The translations under genes and the position numbers were made by a program. From a virus: a DNA stretch of 64,000 nucleotides. The notes beneath the pieces were generated by a model, which saw nothing but the letters and a program-made list of their open reading frames with translations, searched no databases and had not been told where the DNA came from. The stretch is taken from the IMG/VR virus record IMGVR_UViG_3300020477_001012, positions 109,843 to 173,842 of that record; one strand, given 5' to 3'. Shown here piece by piece: positions 7,789-17,304 of this stretch (the stretch's first letter is position 1; every line of letters begins with the position of its first letter).

Positions 7789-10700
7789 TTAAACAGGGTC
7801 AATGGTAAGATCTATATATTGGTCACTATTGTTGGCGTAGCTACCCCAGTCGCCCCGACTCCAAAAAGTGTGAGATATGTCGTTTTGGAAATGAAAAAAT
7901 ATGTCATATTTACCCTCATCAGAGGGGTTGTCTATCATGGCTTGAGTTACCTTATTTCCCTGTGTCAGCTCCTTGGGGTCTGAGTGTTCTTTTGGGTAAT
8001 TAGGGGCTTGTATGGAAAGTTGGAAATTATCAATGGATGTTGCCATTTGGGGCTTAGCGTCCGTAGCGTCCATGGTTTTTACTCGCCCCTGAACCAGATA
8101 TGCCTTAAACCCCTTACCGTGTACAGACACGGAGCTTACAGGCTCAATTTTGGCAGATCCTTGGGTGAAGCTTTTGAGTTTATTCATATGAGCTTGGGTC
8201 ATATTTCCCTGATTTGAGAGCTTAAAAAGTTTAGTATGATCAAAATACGTGCCTGAACTTACAAGCTCAAATTGATTAATAAATCCTTTGTGATCACCCA
8301 AGTCTGTAACATAGCTCACCTTGAGTTCGCAATCGCTACCCGCAATTGTGAATCTGTCTCCCACCTTATAATTTTTACCCAAATCCTGAACCACCATGTT
8401 CACGACCCACGGAGTTTTCGTTTGCGCATCCGGCGTGCTTGGTTCATCAATGAACTTATGGGTAGACAGGTGGGTCTGTGGCAAGCCTCCGCTGTGATAG
8501 ACCCCGGCGCTTTGGGTCGCAAGAGATGCAACGTGATCAGTTAAGGTTATCTTGTCTCCTACATCCCAAGGAAATGCCACCCTCTTGTAAGCATATTTAA
8601 ACGGAAGTAATTTCCCCCTTCTAATTTTGTTTATTTCCCACTTACCGGAAGGCAGGAGTGGATCATTAATGGCTGCGGCCGTGTCTTTGCACGCATCTCC
8701 GAATATCTGGTAGTCATTCAAAAGTTCAGTGGGAAGGTTAAGAACGGTAGTATCCTCTTGGTCTGCTTTTTTGACGCAGGTGGGGATTCTTATGTCCACC
8801 GTGCTATCTGCGATGGCAATGTTATGATCTGGTATACCGTCCCCATCTGTGTCTTGGCCCTCTCTCCTGACAGCCACATCAAAAATCGTCGCCCCATGAT
8901 TGAAATGGTGGACCGCAAAGAATCTAGGATCATAAATTGTCTGCTCTCTGGGCCAAGCGTAATAAATTCTAGCGGACAAATTGGTGGTATGGAAGTCGTT
9001 ATACGTTAATGAGGGACCACCCCAAGTAGATAACCACTTGGTCGTATCCCCAATCCTGTAGCCAAAGTCTGATTGCATTCCAAATATCTGATCAGTGGTG
9101 AAATTAATAAACTGAGAGGCCGAAACCGTGCAAATAGCGCCTATAACACCCACAGCGCCTGCTGGCTCTGAATCTGATGTGGTCGGCCCGAGCGGCCACT
9201 TGTTCTGGTGAGCTGACCAAGAATCGTGTGACGAGAAGTGCTCAGATGGATCATTTGAGGCAAATAAGGACTGTGGATAATCCACGTTAAAGCTAAGACC
9301 ATAAGCTGGGCGATTATGAAAATCAGGAGCACCATTCATGTATAAATTGTTGAATCCTCCCGGGCCGAACTGCTTCTCTCTATCACGAGAAGTTTTGGAG
9401 ACAAGAGTTCCTCCGGGTATGCTGAAAAGACCGTGTGAAGCTAGTTGCGACATTTTTCTTTCGCCATAATGATAAAAATCTCGACGCTCAAACTCTGCCA
9501 GAACGGCGGCTGTTTCCGACATAGGGGTAACACCAGCATATACTTCTGCCTTAAGGGGCCGGAACTGTATTTTATTGGCCGTTTTGGGCTGGAAATCATA
9601 AGCGCTGTCGTCCGCAGCTCCAACTCCAGTATAATCGCTGCCCAAAGTGGCGTCATGACTAACTGTGTCTCCATCTGTATATTTCCGTTTATGTAACCAG
9701 TTATACGCACAATTTCCCAGAGGATCATCAGGGGAATAAAAGAAATGGTCCTTTAAGTGGGTTCTTAAAGCTGATCCGGTAAGTGTCGTATTATGTACCG
9801 CCTTGGTGATCTCATAAAGACTAGTTAATGGCCTACCGTAGCTGCCGCTGGGGGAAGCATTCATAGCAATGTCGGCGGGCAGATGGGGGACATCATGGTT
9901 ACCATTAAAAATATCCGCAAACATAGCTAGCCGTATGGTTTTGTCGGGATCATTGGGATCTATTATTGACGGGCTTTCCGAATAAACATGCCTATCCGAC
10001 TCCATACTAGTCCCGCCATCAAATGCTATTTCCGTAGAATCTATCCCTCCCGCGTTGAAATAAGCAGCATTCTGTCTTGGCGAAACCTCAAAAGATCGAG
10101 TGTCGGAATAATACTCTGCCCCATTTCTATCTACATCCTCATCCGCGCCCTTATAACCGTTCGGGAATACGCACCCAAAAAATGGCCCAGATGTTTCTGG
10201 TGGAGGATCACTAATCACAGTTCCAATGGGGTCTTGACCATACACGGTGGCCCCAAGAGACCTAGTCTCCCCTCTGGTTCCACCAACATATCTGTCCATA
10301 AAATCAAACGAGGTAAACTGATGATATCCATCCAGCTCAGTGTCAAAGGAACTGATATTTCTAGTGTAGAGATGTGGGCTTTGGGCGGGATCGGCATTCC
10401 AATTGTCGGCATCACCATGGTAATACTGGACATGAAAGGATTTCTCGGCACGTTCAGGAGAAATCCTTGCGTTGTTCTTGTCTCGGAAAAAATACTGGAG
10501 ACTTGTCGCAAAGTATGTAAAGTCCCATCGCCCCTCAAAAACCGAAACACCTACTGCATCCTCTGTAACACCACTTCCAAACTCTAAGGGCATCCAAAGT
10601 CCGTTGATTTCATTAAGTATAACAGTTGTGTCTGTCTCCCAGATGCGCCCGGGATCAGGATTGTGTACAATAACCTTAAACTTTTCTTTGTTGTCCTTGC

Positions 10701-11904
10701 GGCAATCTTTAGGCAGAACGTAATTGGGCGTCCACTGCATGGGATTCCCATTCTGCATGGTAATAGGTATTGCTGCCCCGCTCCCTAGAACCAAATGTTT
10801 TGGGTCTTCTGTGTCGTCTAAAACATCCTTGTTGTCTTGGTCCTCCATGTCTTTTGCTGTGGCGGCCCATGTCGCGGCGGGAATGGTCTGGGAAATTTTA
10901 GCTAACATCTGTTTACTTCCAGATTGCCATTTACCCGTCATGTGGTTCATGTGCATATCCACATCTCCCACCACCTTGTTCTCGGGCTTATCTTCTACTT
11001 CCGAAATTTCTCCATCTTCCGAGTTTCCGTCCCGGCCAGCCACGTCTCTTGGCACCCCAGCGTGTTTCATGGCGCTCATAATGGCTGTTCTTCCGGTCTT
11101 TCTCTCCGACCTTTCATCGTAAAGGTACAATTGAATGTTAAAGGATTCCGTCTTGTGTGCCGGAACAAGGTTTCCAGCATCATCACTAAATAGTTGCCCC
11201 GGCGCTACATCAAAGGTTACTGCCACCGGGTATATTAAGCAACCAGATTTGCTGGTTTTAATATCTTCAATGAACCTATGCCGGGCTTGAGCTTCGTCAT
11301 TCCACTTAGACACATCTGGCTCTTTCACTAAGTAGTCACGCACCCAGTCATTCATGGCAATAATATTAGTCACCTCGTATGTCCCACCGTCAGCGACTGG
11401 AAGTCCAAGAAGCCTTTTTGGTTCCAACAAATTAGAAAAAGTTCCATCGTTAATATCATCACTTGCGGCTGGAATCCACTTAATGGCTTTGAAAAAATCT
11501 ATGTCTAAGTCCGCGTAGTCGTAATTATTGCCATGCCACGGTTTATCTTCTGCCTCTGGTCTACCGTCAGCATAAGCCCAAGTTAGGTCAAATTTCTTTT
11601 CTTGATACTTACCCTTGTTGTTTCCCTCAAACCTCCACACTTCAGATGTCCCCTGTGAGGGCGGGTGTGGACCTGCGGCCCCCGCTATTGTCGGAGTCAT
11701 GTTAAAAAACACACTGGGCGTTATGTGCGATTGGTCCTGTAAGACTAGAGACCTATTTATAAACTTACCCCCTGCACCCCTATGGTACCACCAGTCGTAC
11801 AGTGTTCCTGTTGTAAATGTAGAAAGACCTAGCTCTTTCATCCACTCACTGTCGGTCACAAAGACGTGAAAATCCTCGGCCTCATTATTCTTAAATAAAT
11901 CCAT
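7789..11904 (-). CDS. Large virion protein (1371 residues), probable distal tail component
   Basis: Not recognised by family. The composition is that of a beta-rich structural protein, with many aromatic and Asp/Gly residues and no membrane segment. Around residue 1015 it carries DTDGDGIPD, the thrombospondin type-3-like calcium loop common in extracellular adhesins. Residues 290-320 are an acidic, probably flexible linker (about DGNSEDGEISEVEDKPENK). AAAGGA precedes the ATG at 11904. It follows the 1604-residue hub candidate by 12 bases and has a promoter after its stop. Position at the end of the tail module suggests a tail-tip or side-fibre protein (inference). Confidence 0.75.
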   Translation of the reverse strand: MDLFKNNEAEDFHVFVTDSEWMKELGLSTFTTGTLYDWWYHRGAGGKFINRSLVLQDQSHITPSVFFNMTPTIAGAAGPHPPSQGTSEVWRFEGNNKGKYQEKKFDLTWAYADGRPEAEDKPWHGNNYDYADLDIDFFKAIKWIPAASDDINDGTFSNLLEPKRLLGLPVADGGTYEVTNIIAMNDWVRDYLVKEPDVSKWNDEAQARHRFIEDIKTSKSGCLIYPVAVTFDVAPGQLFSDDAGNLVPAHKTESFNIQLYLYDERSERKTGRTAIMSAMKHAGVPRDVAGRDGNSEDGEISEVEDKPENKVVGDVDMHMNHMTGKWQSGSKQMLAKISQTIPAATWAATAKDMEDQDNKDVLDDTEDPKHLVLGSGAAIPITMQNGNPMQWTPNYVLPKDCRKDNKEKFKVIVHNPDPGRIWETDTTVILNEINGLWMPLEFGSGVTEDAVGVSVFEGRWDFTYFATSLQYFFRDKNNARISPERAEKSFHVQYYHGDADNWNADPAQSPHLYTRNISSFDTELDGYHQFTSFDFMDRYVGGTRGETRSLGATVYGQDPIGTVISDPPPETSGPFFGCVFPNGYKGADEDVDRNGAEYYSDTRSFEVSPRQNAAYFNAGGIDSTEIAFDGGTSMESDRHVYSESPSIIDPNDPDKTIRLAMFADIFNGNHDVPHLPADIAMNASPSGSYGRPLTSLYEITKAVHNTTLTGSALRTHLKDHFFYSPDDPLGNCAYNWLHKRKYTDGDTVSHDATLGSDYTGVGAADDSAYDFQPKTANKIQFRPLKAEVYAGVTPMSETAAVLAEFERRDFYHYGERKMSQLASHGLFSIPGGTLVSKTSRDREKQFGPGGFNNLYMNGAPDFHNRPAYGLSFNVDYPQSLFASNDPSEHFSSHDSWSAHQNKWPLGPTTSDSEPAGAVGVIGAICTVSASQFINFTTDQIFGMQSDFGYRIGDTTKWLSTWGGPSLTYNDFHTTNLSARIYYAWPREQTIYDPRFFAVHHFNHGATIFDVAVRREGQDTDGDGIPDHNIAIADSTVDIRIPTCVKKADQEDTTVLNLPTELLNDYQIFGDACKDTAAAINDPLLPSGKWEINKIRRGKLLPFKYAYKRVAFPWDVGDKITLTDHVASLATQSAGVYHSGGLPQTHLSTHKFIDEPSTPDAQTKTPWVVNMVVQDLGKNYKVGDRFTIAGSDCELKVSYVTDLGDHKGFINQFELVSSGTYFDHTKLFKLSNQGNMTQAHMNKLKSFTQGSAKIEPVSSVSVHGKGFKAYLVQGRVKTMDATDAKPQMATSIDNFQLSIQAPNYPKEHSDPKELTQGNKVTQAMIDNPSDEGKYDIFFHFQNDISHTFWSRGDWGSYANNSDQYIDLTIDPV

Positions 11905-11916
11905 CTTATTCCTTTC

Positions 11917-14900
11917 TTATTCCGGTCTTGGCTTTGGTGGTTTCGGGGCGGGCATATCAGGTTCATTGGGGTCATTAGAAACCCATTGAGCTAAAGAGTC
12001 ATGGGCATCATTTAAGTTACCAATAATGTTAATAGCCATCTTACCACCATTTATAATCGCATCAAGCATTCCTGCGTCTGCCTCTGTGGAGGTGGCTTCC
12101 GTTTGATCCGGCCCCGATGTAGCTCCCCCTTGAATAGCTGTACTTACCACATCTTTGGTTCCATCAACAGGAACTCCATGGTTATATCTTTCTTTATATC
12201 CAACCAAATAATCCATACGAGCTGCCTCGCCCTTTTCTAAAGTGGTAAAATGCTCCTCTGTTGATTTTGTTCTCGCCACTAGTTCCGCTCCCCCCGCAGA
12301 TAGAACACTACCAAACAAATTGACGTTGCTCGAAGATTTGCCCAACCCTCTTCTAATTGCAGAATTGTTTTGATCTATAATTTTTTGTCTTTCTCTGGAT
12401 ATTGTTGCTATGTTGCCCTCTTTTTGTTTTTGCAGCTTACCAAAGCTGGAAGTATATAGATCCATTTTTACGGCAGTGCTGATCTTATCAGTCCCAATGT
12501 CAACGCTAATCGAAGTGACCAGTGGGCCGCCCTTCTTTAATGCTTTTGCCAGACTTATACCTGTGGGAGCTTGAGGAAATGTAAAACCTCCACGCTCACT
12601 AAACAGAAGCAAGCTGTTAGAAAATTGGGCCTGCAATGATCCTGCCGCATTCATGAGCTGATACCCAGCAAAATTCCAAGGGGCAAGGTTTTCATCCTTA
12701 ACAAATTCTATTTTGCCCCCAATATTCATCACCCCCGGAGATCCAGTGTTAGGATCTAATGATGTTGCGGACAGCCAAGGTCCATAACATCTCTCCATTG
12801 ACATTAATGGCATAGCCACCATGCTAGGGTATACCGGAGAAGGCGATATGAAAGATAGCTTACTAGCATCAAGGCTGGCCCCCTGCATCGCCTGCTTCTG
12901 CAATCTTCTTGCTGTTCCCAGATCCTCGAAATCAAACTTGACCACTTTATCCACATGTATAGGTTTATCGCTATTTACAATCGGGGCCGGTTTGTCAAAG
13001 CCCGGGACACCCCTAACTACATCTCGCGTCATAAGGTTATACATACCAACCGCATTAAAAGAAGCTAATGGGCCATCTAGGTACCTCATGTCTACACCGG
13101 GTTTAATACGTCCCGGCAGTGTAATTAAGGCATACACATTGCTGGCGTCCAAATTATCCGTCCTTGAATTAACAATTTCGCCTTTCAGATTGTCATCATA
13201 GAATCTTACAAAGTCTTCATTTTGAACAGTTTTTTTCTTCCCCTCTGCTGGGGAAAAGCTAGGTTGTAATTTTTCAGTAACCTTTTTAGCCACCTTGCAC
13301 CCATCCGAATCTTTGGTGAATTCTACTCTAACCTTGGGTTTTGATATTTTTACCTTAAAATCCCTTGCCCACACTTTTGTGGGAACCTCTGCTGTGCGAG
13401 GGGGCATATATAATTCTTCACTGACATCACATTTGACATAAGCAACAGACGGTCCCTGACGTTTCAAAAGCTTATCATCTGCAATTTTGGCCTGCACCTG
13501 CTGCATGCTCATTTTCCTATCTGGATGAAGATTGTCTAACTCCTCCATCACATCAGGAATAAAACCTTTCGCTGTAATACTTTGCTGAGCAATAGACTTA
13601 GAATCAACAGTGCTAAAATCGAGGTGTTCACTGTGGTCATACCTAGCATAGCAAGACACCCTACCCCCATCGCCCAGCAGATTAGTTAAATCCATAGGGG
13701 CTAATGATTGCTGTGAGGCTGGAGGGAGGTTAGCAAACGGAACATTGCTTGCTTCTGCAAGCGACAAGTTTCTGTTATAGAGAGCAAAATTAAAGAACCC
13801 TCCTTGTGGCTCAGGCTTGTAATTAAATTCCCACTTTTCAGAGATAGGATTGAAGCTGCCCTTTAAAGCACCGTAGGTATACTTAGCCACATGAGTGTTG
13901 TCTAAATAATGCTCATATGTATCTTTAAACAGCACATTGCTTTGTAATATCGACATTTCTGTTGTAAATGAAAAGCTACTCGCAAAGTTCAGGGTGTTGT
14001 TCACTGGCTGGGGTCTAAAGCCAAACGGACCATTCTCTATGCTCCCAACCTCCTCTGGGCTGTACAGAGTTATATCAGAGGAATAATTTACATTGCAAGA
14101 GTTGGGAATCTTCACCAAGAATTTTTTGCCCAAATTCTCCTCAGCAACCTTCTTTACAAAGTTGTAAACTTTTTTTGCGTTTTTCAGGTGCTCTTTGGCC
14201 ATACGGGACATATTTTTCACTAGACCCATGTTGGCATTAAGGGTGCTTTTTATTTCTTGTAGTTCAACCTTATCACTGGCCTGAATTGATGCCAACATCT
14301 GATCAAGTGTCTCTGAATATTTCTTGGCTTCCGCTATAGCGGTTGCGACTTCGGCTAACTGGGCTGCAAGCTTGATTCGATCTGGCCAACCCATATCACC
14401 AAGAAGCAACCGATGCGTTCTCGCAAACGCTTTCTCCAATCTTGTTATTTCCTCCATCGCGTCGTCTTTTAAAATTTTGAACTCAGGAGCGTTGTTGTCT
14501 AGTTTCTTTTTAAGTCGCTCAACATTACTCATGCATGACGTGACTGCGCTTTGAATAGACGCGATGCCGCCCTCGGGAATACCTATTTTCTCAGCGCGCT
14601 TGTAGTATAATGGATAACCATAAGGAGGCGCACACGGGCTGGCAGGAAGGCCATCTGGCCCCATGTAATTTTTATCAGAATTAAATAAACATCTTGGTAC
14701 AGACACGCCGAAATCTCTACCCGTGAACATGGATTTTAGGGCATCTTTTGCGTCTGCGTCACCAGATAGTGCATCAATCTTGTTCTCTGCATCCGCCGTG
14801 AGTCCACCGCCCGCAGCGATCAATGTGGTCTCCCAAGTCTGGTTCTCTGACAATTCCTGCATGTACACTTCGTCATATTGCAATAATAATGTCTTCCACT

Positions 14901-16731
14901 GTTCATATGACACTAGAGCGGCACGAAGCTCAATTTCTGTAGCTATGTAATAATTCCCCACACCATAGGCATTTAAAGAGGTGGCATCTAGCATTATTTG
15001 TTGATAAGAACCAAAACCCTTGGGTATTGTTACAGCTTTATCTGCCCCAAGGAAACCATAAAAGGGCAAAATTTGTTGTTTTAGGGATGTAGACAATCGC
15101 CACTTATCGGTCTGCAATAATTCATAGGAGTTGGGTCTGCCGTTGTTCTTTTTTCTAAGCTCTAAATTGTCCCTGTCTTTATTGTTACTAAAATAATACA
15201 TCTCAACTTCTTGAGCGCCAACTACAAACTTGTCAGTTGTAACGTTAGACAACTCGTAACCTAAATCTTGACTCTCTACGTCTACACCCCGTGCGTGCAG
15301 AGTATCCAAATAGGATTTGATGGCCCCGTATTTTGGAGGCTTGCTTTTATCTATAGCGTCCACGCGAATAATACCGGCAATGACCTGAGACGCATTAATG
15401 GGCGCTATATATTTATTCCACTCGTCGATAAAACTACAAGCAGGATGATCAATTATGGGCAATAAGCTAACAAACAGCTCATGACTTGTAACGTCACATA
15501 TCTCTTGGGCCAACTCCAAAAGATTCATCTGATCAAAATCCATAAAATACATTGACGGAATATGCTTTGTGGGCAGCCCAGAGAAATCTACAACATATTT
15601 ATATCCCCTAAAATCTATCGCCCCGCCAAAGCCAGCGTCAACATACTCTTGTGGTAGCAACCCATTGTAATTAAATAGCGATACTAACGCTTGTTCAATT
15701 CTGTACCAAGGCATACCCTTGTCGCTTCTTCTAGAGAAGCCTTGACCAGTAACCGGGAAGTACTCAGGAAGTTCACCAAAGGGCGGGGGCACATTGCATT
15801 TTCTAGCAGGGGCGCCAACTGGACCCAAGTAATACATATCATTACCAAAATACCCAACGTTTCCAAATGCGTCCACCCCTTTAGTAAGTATGCTCTTACC
15901 CATAGCATTGCTGTCTAAGCAGTTCCGAACGCTATCGCTAAGATCATATTCTAAGAAACCATATACATTAATTAGATTCTTATTATTAAATGTGCTTCCT
16001 TGGTAATTATTTAATAAGATAACCGCGTTGGTCAAAATTTCTCTAGGGTCAGTAACCTGCACTGAGTACAGCGGGTTGCCAGCAGAGCTACGATTTTGAG
16101 TGTAGCTCTGTAAAATTCCACCAAATGCAAAATGGTCTTTACCTCTCCATTTTGTATTTGGATTCCATAAAGCTGACCTGTCTTCCCATATCCCCTTCTT
16201 TGCATCTGAATCAGTGGTTTTTACCAAGAAGTGATGGGGCAATTGGACTTCTGTTGAGCCTGCTACTTGAGGGAAAGCAACTGGGGCAGCCAATGTGTCG
16301 CCGTAACTTGGGTATGTGTCATCAAATGTCTTTCGGTAAGCCTGCTCAATGTCTGCGGGGTTTCCACCAAACTTAAAATAAACAGGTGTCCCAACCACGG
16401 GGGGCATGAATTGATCCCTACCCCCGTTGTGGTAAGCGTCATCTCCGCTACCAAGAAGTGTCTGGTCAGACAAATTATACTCGTCGTTAACTAGTTCCAC
16501 AGATAGAGTGGACGTGGTATCTCCAAAACCTGCGTTAAGATTAAAACTTCTAATTGATGCGCCCAGAAAGGTCTGCTGAGGGAGGCCCTCATTACCCTTA
16601 GTCCACCCAGCCGACGAGAAAGAACCCCCTTTCCCGTGAGGCAGGTTGTGGTGCTTGGGCCAATCTTGCTGATAATATCCACTGGGTCTTACGAACCCAT
16701 GAACATTGTCTGTGTCATAATTGTAACTCAT
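11917..16731 (-). CDS. Putative tail hub or baseplate protein (1604 residues)
   Basis: The N-terminal part has the feel of phage tail hub proteins: ASIRSFNLNAGFGDTTSTLS followed by VELVNDEYNL (from about residue 50) resembles the opening of gp27-like or gpP-like domains, and a later QVTDPREIL segment fits such hubs. A long charged coiled-coil stretch covers about residues 720-890 (ERLKKKLDNN, EEITRLEKAF, MAKEHLKNAKKVY). A second beta-rich half runs to about 1480, then a Pro-rich end (PAPKPPKPRPE). The correct start is ATG 16731, with AGGAAGGA 5 bases upstream; a TTG 15 bases earlier in frame is part of that ribosome site. The gene follows the 184-residue protein with 18 bases between. The hub assignment is inference; no lysozyme or peptidase motif was seen. 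Confidence 0.6.
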   Translation of the reverse strand: MSYNYDTDNVHGFVRPSGYYQQDWPKHHNLPHGKGGSFSSAGWTKGNEGLPQQTFLGASIRSFNLNAGFGDTTSTLSVELVNDEYNLSDQTLLGSGDDAYHNGGRDQFMPPVVGTPVYFKFGGNPADIEQAYRKTFDDTYPSYGDTLAAPVAFPQVAGSTEVQLPHHFLVKTTDSDAKKGIWEDRSALWNPNTKWRGKDHFAFGGILQSYTQNRSSAGNPLYSVQVTDPREILTNAVILLNNYQGSTFNNKNLINVYGFLEYDLSDSVRNCLDSNAMGKSILTKGVDAFGNVGYFGNDMYYLGPVGAPARKCNVPPPFGELPEYFPVTGQGFSRRSDKGMPWYRIEQALVSLFNYNGLLPQEYVDAGFGGAIDFRGYKYVVDFSGLPTKHIPSMYFMDFDQMNLLELAQEICDVTSHELFVSLLPIIDHPACSFIDEWNKYIAPINASQVIAGIIRVDAIDKSKPPKYGAIKSYLDTLHARGVDVESQDLGYELSNVTTDKFVVGAQEVEMYYFSNNKDRDNLELRKKNNGRPNSYELLQTDKWRLSTSLKQQILPFYGFLGADKAVTIPKGFGSYQQIMLDATSLNAYGVGNYYIATEIELRAALVSYEQWKTLLLQYDEVYMQELSENQTWETTLIAAGGGLTADAENKIDALSGDADAKDALKSMFTGRDFGVSVPRCLFNSDKNYMGPDGLPASPCAPPYGYPLYYKRAEKIGIPEGGIASIQSAVTSCMSNVERLKKKLDNNAPEFKILKDDAMEEITRLEKAFARTHRLLLGDMGWPDRIKLAAQLAEVATAIAEAKKYSETLDQMLASIQASDKVELQEIKSTLNANMGLVKNMSRMAKEHLKNAKKVYNFVKKVAEENLGKKFLVKIPNSCNVNYSSDITLYSPEEVGSIENGPFGFRPQPVNNTLNFASSFSFTTEMSILQSNVLFKDTYEHYLDNTHVAKYTYGALKGSFNPISEKWEFNYKPEPQGGFFNFALYNRNLSLAEASNVPFANLPPASQQSLAPMDLTNLLGDGGRVSCYARYDHSEHLDFSTVDSKSIAQQSITAKGFIPDVMEELDNLHPDRKMSMQQVQAKIADDKLLKRQGPSVAYVKCDVSEELYMPPRTAEVPTKVWARDFKVKISKPKVRVEFTKDSDGCKVAKKVTEKLQPSFSPAEGKKKTVQNEDFVRFYDDNLKGEIVNSRTDNLDASNVYALITLPGRIKPGVDMRYLDGPLASFNAVGMYNLMTRDVVRGVPGFDKPAPIVNSDKPIHVDKVVKFDFEDLGTARRLQKQAMQGASLDASKLSFISPSPVYPSMVAMPLMSMERCYGPWLSATSLDPNTGSPGVMNIGGKIEFVKDENLAPWNFAGYQLMNAAGSLQAQFSNSLLLFSERGGFTFPQAPTGISLAKALKKGGPLVTSISVDIGTDKISTAVKMDLYTSSFGKLQKQKEGNIATISRERQKIIDQNNSAIRRGLGKSSSNVNLFGSVLSAGGAELVARTKSTEEHFTTLEKGEAARMDYLVGYKERYNHGVPVDGTKDVVSTAIQGGATSGPDQTEATSTEADAGMLDAIINGGKMAINIIGNLNDAHDSLAQWVSNDPNEPDMPAPKPPKPRPE

Positions 16732-16749
16732 AATATCCTTCCTCAATAA

Positions 16750-17304
16750 CTAAGCATATATTGTAGCAGCGTAGGGGACATATGCCGTGCTTACAATGTA
16801 ATCAGATACGTATGGGATAAAAACTGGCAGACCTGTATCCAAATCGTAATGGTGAACGTAGGGATTGAAAACATTGAAATCGGTAACTGGCGGGACTGTC
16901 CCATGCTTGTTAAACTTTCCTTCAAATCCATTGTAATAAAAAACTCCGGTGTGCCCTGCTGCACTTGCGCCGGTCAAGACGCCATAAGTCTTCCAATGAT
17001 TCAGATCGGGGTTCTCTGCTGGTACTTCCCCATCAGTTTTAATTAATCCTGACGCCGCCCAATACTCATCAGAAAACTTCCCATCCGCAGGGTGAGGAAA
17101 ATACACATTAATACCACTACCATTATGATACTCGTGAGCCTGCCTAGTGTCATAAAAATGAGCCTCTGAAGATGGCAACATCACCCCGCTACCTATACCC
17201 CACTGGTCTTCCCCAAGGGGCAAGCAAGGGTTATTCCAATGATAAGTATCATCAGTTTCTACAACGGTCGAAGTTGGTTGACACGTAGTCGTAGTAGTAG
17301 TCAT
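16750..17304 (-). CDS. Small tail-module protein of unknown function
   Basis: A 184-residue protein starting MTTTTTTCQPTSTVVE and rich in Tyr, His and Pro. It has short beta strands (GVFYYNGF, PVFIPYVSDYIVSTAYVPY) and no recognised motif. Its ATG overlaps the stop of the 625-residue gene (TAATG), so it is translationally coupled to it. It probably sits on the distal tail or acts as an adaptor between the neighbouring large proteins. Confidence 0.7.
   Translation of the reverse strand: MTTTTTTCQPTSTVVETDDTYHWNNPCLPLGEDQWGIGSGVMLPSSEAHFYDTRQAHEYHNGSGINVYFPHPADGKFSDEYWAASGLIKTDGEVPAENPDLNHWKTYGVLTGASAAGHTGVFYYNGFEGKFNKHGTVPPVTDFNVFNPYVHHYDLDTGLPVFIPYVSDYIVSTAYVPYAATIYA

Noticed and set aside
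11917-16731. A possible lysozyme or peptidase domain in the hub candidate
   Set aside because: No catalytic motif could be found in the visible sequence, so no enzymatic call was made.
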